From JBAXAB01 sp037142735 (GTDB taxonomy: Bacteria; Patescibacteriota; Minisyncoccia; Phycocordibacterales; CAIZLB01), in assembly GCA_037142735.1 (NCBI GenBank), contig JBAXAB010000003.1, positions 1-53,397 on the forward strand: a DNA stretch of 53,397 nt, read 5' to 3'. The notes beneath the pieces were generated by a model, which was not told where the DNA came from, searched no databases, and saw nothing but the letters and a program-made list of their open reading frames with translations. Positions 49,785 to 53,397 of this stretch are shown in pieces. The position numbers and the translations under genes are program-made. The stretch's first letter is position 1. Every line of letters starts with the position of its first letter.

Positions 49785-50300
49785 ATGCAGTTTAATCCTG
49801 ATTTTTCAAATCTCGTTTTTGATGGCAAAGACATTATTGTCTTGAGTGTAACTGGTTTGATCGCCTTGATCTCAATAATTGTGGCAGTTAGCACTCGGAT
49901 AAAGATGAAGAAAATGTTGAAAGGTACTAAACCTGTCACCCTTGAACAGTCTGTTATGGAAATTGTAAAAAGTATTCATGATCTCGAAGATTTTCAGGAA
50001 GATTCAATAAAACTTTTTAAACAATTCAATTCGCGTATTCATACGTCAATCCGAGCAGTTGAAACTTTGCGATATAACGCATTTACCGGGATGGGTACGG
50101 GTGGAAATCAAAGCTTCACTTCTGTTTTCTCGGATGAAAAAGGTGATGGCCTCATTATCACTGGTCTATTTGCAAGTGAGAGCATGCGCGTCTTTGCCAA
50201 GCCAATGAATGAATTTGAATCAAAATTTGAACTGACTCATGAAGAGCATGATGCGGTGAAGTTGGCGAAGGAGAAAGTTTTGAAGCCACATCATGATTAG
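49785..50300 (+). CDS. DUF4446 family protein, membrane-anchored
   Basis: From ATG at 49785 the protein has 171 residues: a membrane helix (about 17-38), a coiled-coil-like middle (about 55-90) and a conserved end with R-Y-N-A-F-x-G-M-G-T-G-G-N-Q-S-F (about 104-119) and the F-A-K-P segment near 145. These match the DUF4446 family, which is found in Firmicutes and Patescibacteria, often in sporulation or partition gene neighbourhoods; its function is unknown. Its first 45 bp are close to the divergent cysteine desulfurase start. Confidence 0.85.
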   Translation: MQFNPDFSNLVFDGKDIIVLSVTGLIALISIIVAVSTRIKMKKMLKGTKPVTLEQSVMEIVKSIHDLEDFQEDSIKLFKQFNSRIHTSIRAVETLRYNAFTGMGTGGNQSFTSVFSDEKGDGLIITGLFASESMRVFAKPMNEFESKFELTHEEHDAVKLAKEKVLKPHHD

Positions 50301-50304
50301 ATAG

Positions 50305-50332
50305 TTGACTTATAAGTTTGTGGGTATATAAT
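50305..50332 (+). promoter_or_regulatory. near-consensus promoter of the small RNA at 50339
   Basis: TTGACT (50305-50310) and TATAAT (50327-50332) with 16 bp between, directly after the DUF4446 stop codon. Confidence 0.85.
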
Positions 50333-50338
50333 TTCTCC

Positions 50339-50390
50339 ACTGGTAAGGGCTAGGCCCAAGAAAACCGCTTAGAAAGAAGCGGTTTTCTTA
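50339..50390 (+). ncRNA. small RNA complementary to the anticodon arm of the 50475 tRNA-like RNA
   Basis: The predicted transcript of about 52 nt starts at A50339 and ends in a strong terminator (AAAACCGCTT with AAGCGGTTTT, 50361-50386, then T/C). Its first 17 bases, beginning ACTGGTAAGG, pair without a gap with the loop and 5' strand of the anticodon-like arm of the downstream tRNA-like RNA, two of the pairs being G-U. A small hairpin GGGC-TAG-GCCC lies between this part and the terminator. No open frame. It is the counterpart of the RNA at 38621-38674. Confidence 0.75.
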
Positions 50391-50474
50391 TGAAGTATTT
50401 TTGATATATTTTTGAGCGAAATTTAATGTCACTACATTAATATTACACCAACGTGAACTGGTTGCTCATGTTGT

Positions 50475-50547
50475 GGGCACGCCACTGGCGTGGAGTCTAG
50501 TCCTTACCAGTCTAGATAGGCGGGTTCGATCCCCGTCGTGTCCACCA
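50475..50547 (+). ncRNA. tRNA-like RNA with unusual anticodon arm (locus 2)
   Basis: The cloverleaf has acceptor arms GGGCACG and CGTGTCC (9 bp if GT/AC are added), a short D-like hairpin CCAC-TGGC-GTGG, an anticodon-like arm TCTAG/CTAGA with the 11-base loop TCCTTACCAGT, a two-base variable region and the T-arm GCGGG-TTCGATC-CCCGT. Discriminator A and an encoded CCA follow. The GG in the D-like loop and the TTCGAT T-loop suggest a true L-shaped fold. The loop is the same as in locus 1 except for its last base, while stems differ with pairing kept. A weak promoter may lie near 50401-50435. It could be called tRNA-Val(UAC) by software; the arm geometry argues against an ordinary tRNA. Confidence 0.75.
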
Positions 50548-50577
50548 TTCTACAATTTCATAATTATAAAAAGCGAA

Positions 50578-50611
50578 AACGCGAGGAGGAGCGAACTCTT
50601 CCCCGCGTTTG
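50578..50611 (-). terminator. terminator of the 50636-51016 gene
   Basis: On the minus strand a long hairpin with AACGCG and CGCGTT ends and a TTCG tetraloop is followed by T-rich sequence. Confidence 0.85.
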
Positions 50612-50635
50612 TGATTCGTTGGTGTGATGCGGCGG

Positions 50636-51016
50636 CTACCGGTGCATTGCACGACACTCAGGACAGTGCGTAACGTTGCGCCGACCTTCATCCGTCTCGA
50701 TACCTTCGAACCGCCACAGGCCAGTCCGACTGTATTCACCGCAGACGGTGCATTCACCAGCGCTCATGAAAGGAAGGCTCTCGTACACGATTGTCCTTCG
50801 AGTGCCCAGGACCATCTCCGCTGGTTTTGCTGGCGCCTCCTCCGTCCTGCGTTTCGCCGCGACGGCGACGATGAGGGATGCGTAGGAACCTCCGATAGGA
50901 ATGCTGATCCCTTCTGTGAGGTAGCCGATGGTATTTCCATTTTTGTCTGTGACACGCCGGATTGCTCCGGGCTTAACCGGAATAGCCGGTGGTAGGGGTA
51001 ACGTGATGGTGTTCAT
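50636..51016 (-). CDS. orphan protein with C-terminal zinc-ribbon-like cysteines
   Basis: From ATG at 51016 the protein has 126 residues. The first 60 are Pro/Ile/Gly-rich with beta character; the C-terminal third has C-T-V-C (about 88-91) and C-P-E-C (about 118-121), a likely zinc ribbon. No family is recognised. A frame extending to 51106 would add 30 residues without features; the ATG at 51016 is preferred. The gene is GC-rich, has its own terminator and a possible TTGACA-containing promoter near 51115, and converges on the second tRNA-like locus, as the histidine phosphatase gene does on the first. Confidence 0.6.
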   Translation of the reverse strand: MNTITLPLPPAIPVKPGAIRRVTDKNGNTIGYLTEGISIPIGGSYASLIVAVAAKRRTEEAPAKPAEMVLGTRRTIVYESLPFMSAGECTVCGEYSRTGLWRFEGIETDEGRRNVTHCPECRAMHR

Positions 51017-51129
51017 GATTTGGATGTGCTGGTTGGTTGAATTCTCTGCGGTGGAAGTCACTGATCTGACACTAGCCAAGAGGACTTCCTCCCCAAGCCT
51101 AAACAAAATCCTAATTATGTCAAAAAGAT

Positions 51130-51158
51130 TGCTAAATCAGCCTTTTTCTTGTATATTG
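51130..51158 (+). promoter_or_regulatory. promoter of infB, with leader hairpin
   Basis: TTGCTA (51130-51135) and TATATT (51153-51158) are 17 bp apart. In the leader GCCC (near 51176) can pair with GGGC just before a run of seven T ending about 10 bp before the ATG, a weak terminator-like element. Confidence 0.6.
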
Positions 51159-51217
51159 AGAATGACTACATCGCCCACCTGTTCCTCGTTAGAGGGCTTT
51201 TTTTATCAACAAAATCC

Positions 51218-52735
51218 ATGGCTAAATCAACACTTGCACAACCGAAAACCGAAAACGTCTCACGTCCACCTGTGGTTGTTATCATGGGTCATATTGACCA
51301 TGGAAAATCTACCCTGCTTGATTACATCAGAAAATCCAATGTGGTTGATGGTGAAGTGGGTGGAATCACTCAGAAAATGTCTGCTTACGAGGTTCTCCAC
51401 AAGGACAAGAAAATCACTTTCCTCGACACCCCAGGTCACGAATCATTTGGTGCCATACGGGCAAGAGGGGCTTCTGCTGCTGATATTGCAATTTTAATTG
51501 TCTCAGCGGAAGATGGAGTAAAGCCACAAACTGTAGATGCATACAAGGCTATCAAAAAAGCCAACCTTCCCTATATCGTCGGCATCAGCAAGATCGACAA
51601 AGATAACGCAAATATAGAGCGTGCAAAAATTTCTCTTTCTGAGCATGAAATCTATGTCGAAGGTTATGGTGGAGACATTTCATTCGTGCCATTCTCTGGT
51701 AAAACAGGTGCTGGAATAGATGAATTGCTCGATATGATTCTTTTAACTGCCGAAGTAGAAAACTTTACAACCGACACACATGCTCCGGCCGAGGCAATCG
51801 TCATCGAATCTCATCGCGATAAAAACCGTGGAATCTCTGCGACACTCATTATAAAAAATGGAACACTTTCTATGGGTTCATTTATAACTGCAGGACCAGC
51901 CTTGGCCCCAGTGCGCATCATGGAGAACTATTTGAACAAACCTATCAAGTCTGCAACTGCTGGCTCCCCTGTCCGAATTATTGGATGGAGCGAATTGCCT
52001 CAAGTTGGTGGATATTGTTTTACTTACGAATCAAAAAAAGATGCTGAAACATTTATAGAACAAAACAAAGAAGAAGTTAAAGTAATTAACAGCACTGGAA
52101 ATGCACCCACCCTTGACGCTAACGGCCAAGAAACAGCCACAGTTTCAATTCTTATCAAAGCAGACACGTCTGGTTCATTAGAGGCTTTAAAATACGAAAT
52201 CAACAAATTAAAAGTAGAACGCGTCAATTTACGCATTATCGGTTCTGGCCTTGGAGACATTCAAGAAAACGATATCCGTATGGCTTCTGGAAAAGTAGGC
52301 ACTCTTATCATTGGGTTCAGTGTAAAAGCTGATTCCGCAGTTAAAACTGTCGCTGAAAGACTTGGTATCGAAATCCACCTCTTTGATATTATTTACAAAA
52401 TGACTGAATGGCTAGAAGCATTGGCGAAGGAGAAAACTCCACGTATGGAAGTAGAAGAACAAAAAGGTCAGATGAAGGTTTTAAAGATCTTTAGTGTAAA
52501 CAAAGACAAACAAGTTCTCGGCTGTCGATGTGAATCAGGCGTTATAAATGTTGACGATCAAGTGAAACTCATGAGACGAGGATCTGAAATTGCACGTGGA
52601 AGAATCCGTGAACTTCAACAGCAAAAAAACAAAGTAGGTGAAGTCACTTCAGGTGAATGTGGTCTTATGGTTGATTGTAAAATGGAAGTGGCACCAGGCG
52701 ACTATTTAGAAGCGGTGCATAAAGTTATTAAATAA
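51218..52735 (+). CDS. infB: translation initiation factor IF-2, short form
   Basis: IF-2 is the GTPase that places initiator tRNA on the ribosome. The 505-residue protein lacks the long N-terminal region; the G domain begins near residue 17. G1 reads G-H-I-D-H-G-K-S (about 24-31), G3 D-T-P-G-H-E (about 73-78) and G4 S-K-I-D (about 128-131), where Asn is usual in the first place. Domains II, III and IV follow, the last ending in the G-E-x-G-L-M segment. The start at 51218 is chosen because upstream frame would cross the promoter. rbfA follows after 3 bp, a conserved order. Confidence 0.95.
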   Translation: MAKSTLAQPKTENVSRPPVVVIMGHIDHGKSTLLDYIRKSNVVDGEVGGITQKMSAYEVLHKDKKITFLDTPGHESFGAIRARGASAADIAILIVSAEDGVKPQTVDAYKAIKKANLPYIVGISKIDKDNANIERAKISLSEHEIYVEGYGGDISFVPFSGKTGAGIDELLDMILLTAEVENFTTDTHAPAEAIVIESHRDKNRGISATLIIKNGTLSMGSFITAGPALAPVRIMENYLNKPIKSATAGSPVRIIGWSELPQVGGYCFTYESKKDAETFIEQNKEEVKVINSTGNAPTLDANGQETATVSILIKADTSGSLEALKYEINKLKVERVNLRIIGSGLGDIQENDIRMASGKVGTLIIGFSVKADSAVKTVAERLGIEIHLFDIIYKMTEWLEALAKEKTPRMEVEEQKGQMKVLKIFSVNKDKQVLGCRCESGVINVDDQVKLMRRGSEIARGRIRELQQQKNKVGEVTSGECGLMVDCKMEVAPGDYLEAVHKVIK

Positions 52736-52738
52736 GCC

Positions 52739-53101
52739 ATGTTAAAAACCGATCGAATACAGGATATGATCCGCGGTATGGCCAGCAACTTTCTAGCCCG
52801 TGAAATTAATCGTACCAGCCTTGTGACAGTCACTCGAGTGGTCTTATCTGATACTGGAAATCGTGCCACTATCATGTTGTCAGTTCTACCGGAAAAGGCA
52901 GAGAAGGCTGCGCTCAGTTTTTGCAAACGAAAGCGCAGTGAATTCCGTGAATTTGTTAAAGGTAATTCCCGCTTCCGAGTGATTCCTACTTTTGATTTTG
53001 AAATTGACCTTGGTGAAAAAAACCGAAACCTTATTGAAAAAGCTTTTATTGAAACTGAAAACCGAGTCAAAGAAGCGACTGAAAATCCAAAATCAGAATA
53101 A
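52739..53101 (+). CDS. rbfA: ribosome-binding factor A
   Basis: RbfA helps mature the 30S subunit and the 16S 5' end. The 120-residue protein has the KH-like fold: R-I-Q-D-M-I at the start, the V-T-R-V-V-L-S-D strand (about 30-37), and a conserved R-F-R-V-I-P-T-F-D-F-E-I-D segment (about 78-90). It begins 3 bp after infB and is surely co-transcribed with it. The tRNA-Cys gene follows with its own promoter. Confidence 0.92.
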   Translation: MLKTDRIQDMIRGMASNFLAREINRTSLVTVTRVVLSDTGNRATIMLSVLPEKAEKAALSFCKRKRSEFREFVKGNSRFRVIPTFDFEIDLGEKNRNLIEKAFIETENRVKEATENPKSE

Positions 53102-53114
53102 GTAAAGAGTAAAG

Positions 53115-53142
53115 TTGACTAGAGGCTTTTGGCACGTAGAAT
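53115..53142 (+). promoter_or_regulatory. promoter of tRNA-Cys and tRNA-Leu
   Basis: TTGACT (53115-53120) and TAGAAT (53137-53142) with 16 bp between. Confidence 0.65.
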
Positions 53143-53167
53143 AATAGCGGGACGAGGCATGGTCGAT

Positions 53168-53244
53168 GGCGTAGTGGCGAAGCTGGTTAACGCGACAGTC
53201 TGCAAAACTGTTATGCGCCGGTTCAATCCCGGCCTACGCCTCCA
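53168..53244 (+). tRNA. tRNA-Cys(GCA)
   Basis: Acceptor arms GGCGTAG and CTACGCC, anticodon loop CTGCAAA with anticodon GCA, T-loop TTCAATC and the U discriminator typical of tRNA-Cys. CCA is encoded (53242-53244). Confidence 0.95.
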
Positions 53245-53255
53245 AAACAGAATAT

Positions 53256-53340
53256 GCTCGGGTGGTGGAATGGTAGACACGGAGGACTTAAAATCCTCTG
53301 ACCTTTAAAAGTCGTGTGGGTTCGAGTCCCACCCCGAGCA
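53256..53340 (+). tRNA. tRNA-Leu(UAA)
   Basis: A class II cloverleaf with acceptor arms GCTCGGG and CCCGAGC, anticodon UAA in the loop of stem GAGGA/TCCTC, a long variable arm and T-loop TTCGAGT. Discriminator A; CCA is not encoded. It lies 11 bp after tRNA-Cys, so both are probably processed from one transcript. The last 57 bp of the window hold no gene that I can see. Confidence 0.95.
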
Positions 53341-53397
53341 CAAAAATCAATTGTATTTCAGCATTTTTTTTGCTATCATCGACACTACGCGCCTATA

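Noticed and set aside
8165..51016. GC-rich cassettes as an integron gene-cassette array
   Set aside because: The units are scattered, carry their own promoters and share no attC-like end that I can see; no integrase gene is present.
1..53397. Use of UGA as a sense codon, as in some CPR groups
   Set aside because: Conserved genes such as infB, topA, uvrA and serS are full length under the standard code, with no in-frame UGA interruptions.

Overview
The window looks like a stretch of chromosome from a small-genome Candidatus Patescibacteria (CPR) bacterium, most likely of the Parcubacteria group. This is inferred from gene content and style: AT-rich core genes, a 505-residue IF-2 without the long N-terminal extension, a UvrC that ends before the helix-hairpin-helix region, a DUF4446 protein, many short membrane-anchored proteins, and tRNA genes often lacking an encoded CCA. 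The standard genetic code fits. There is no rRNA, CRISPR array or intact mobile element.

Layout. 1-1230: start of a secreted 9-residue-repeat protein and a sortase. 1306-12152: RNase R, then the complete excision-repair set uvrC, uvrA and uvrB with tgt, broken up by two orphan, highly folded RNA-like regions on either side of uvrC and one GC-rich orphan gene. 12242-16166: small membrane protein, D,D-carboxypeptidase, FtsQ and SerS. 16210-20427: DprA and TopA converging on ParB. 20476-26132: tRNA-Leu(CAA)/miaA, coiled-coil secreted proteins, a 40-residue basic protein, an ORF6N relic, a C39-like peptidase, tRNA-Trp fused head-to-tail to a membrane protein gene, and a PP2C-like phosphatase. 26178-31565: DUF3298 protein, Ddl, bL33, DsbA-like protein, MscL, MurJ and RNase P RNA. 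31622-35336: ribonucleotide reductase with class Ic-like metal-site residues. 35600-40208: DUF192, MsrB, flavodoxin-like reductase, aquaporin, MBL hydrolase, a histidine phosphatase and an inositol-phosphatase-like protein. 40259-44108: ABC importer operon with a divergent TrmB-type regulator and a palindromic operator. 44105-53340: ClpB, three GC-rich orphan genes, cysteine desulfurase, DUF4446, a zinc-ribbon orphan, infB-rbfA, tRNA-Cys and tRNA-Leu(UAA).

The most interesting signal is a pair of two-RNA loci at 38514-38674 and 50339-50547. Each has a tRNA-shaped RNA with the same odd anticodon-loop sequence and, next to it, a roughly 52-nt RNA with its own near-consensus promoter and terminator. 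The 5' end of each small RNA can pair for about 17 bp with the anticodon arm of its own partner. The stem sequences differ between the two loci and the small RNA changes with them. I recognise no described system of this kind.

A second theme is a set of GC-rich, single-gene cassettes (8165-8747, 12195-12610, 20476-20954, 38690-39421, 46951-47353, 47378-47717, 47831-48443, 50578-51016). Most have a visible promoter and all have a strong hairpin terminator, set among AT-rich core genes. A third is a folded repeat found in three copies directly in front of start codons (uvrB, ftsQ and a secreted protein), with compensatory changes between two copies.
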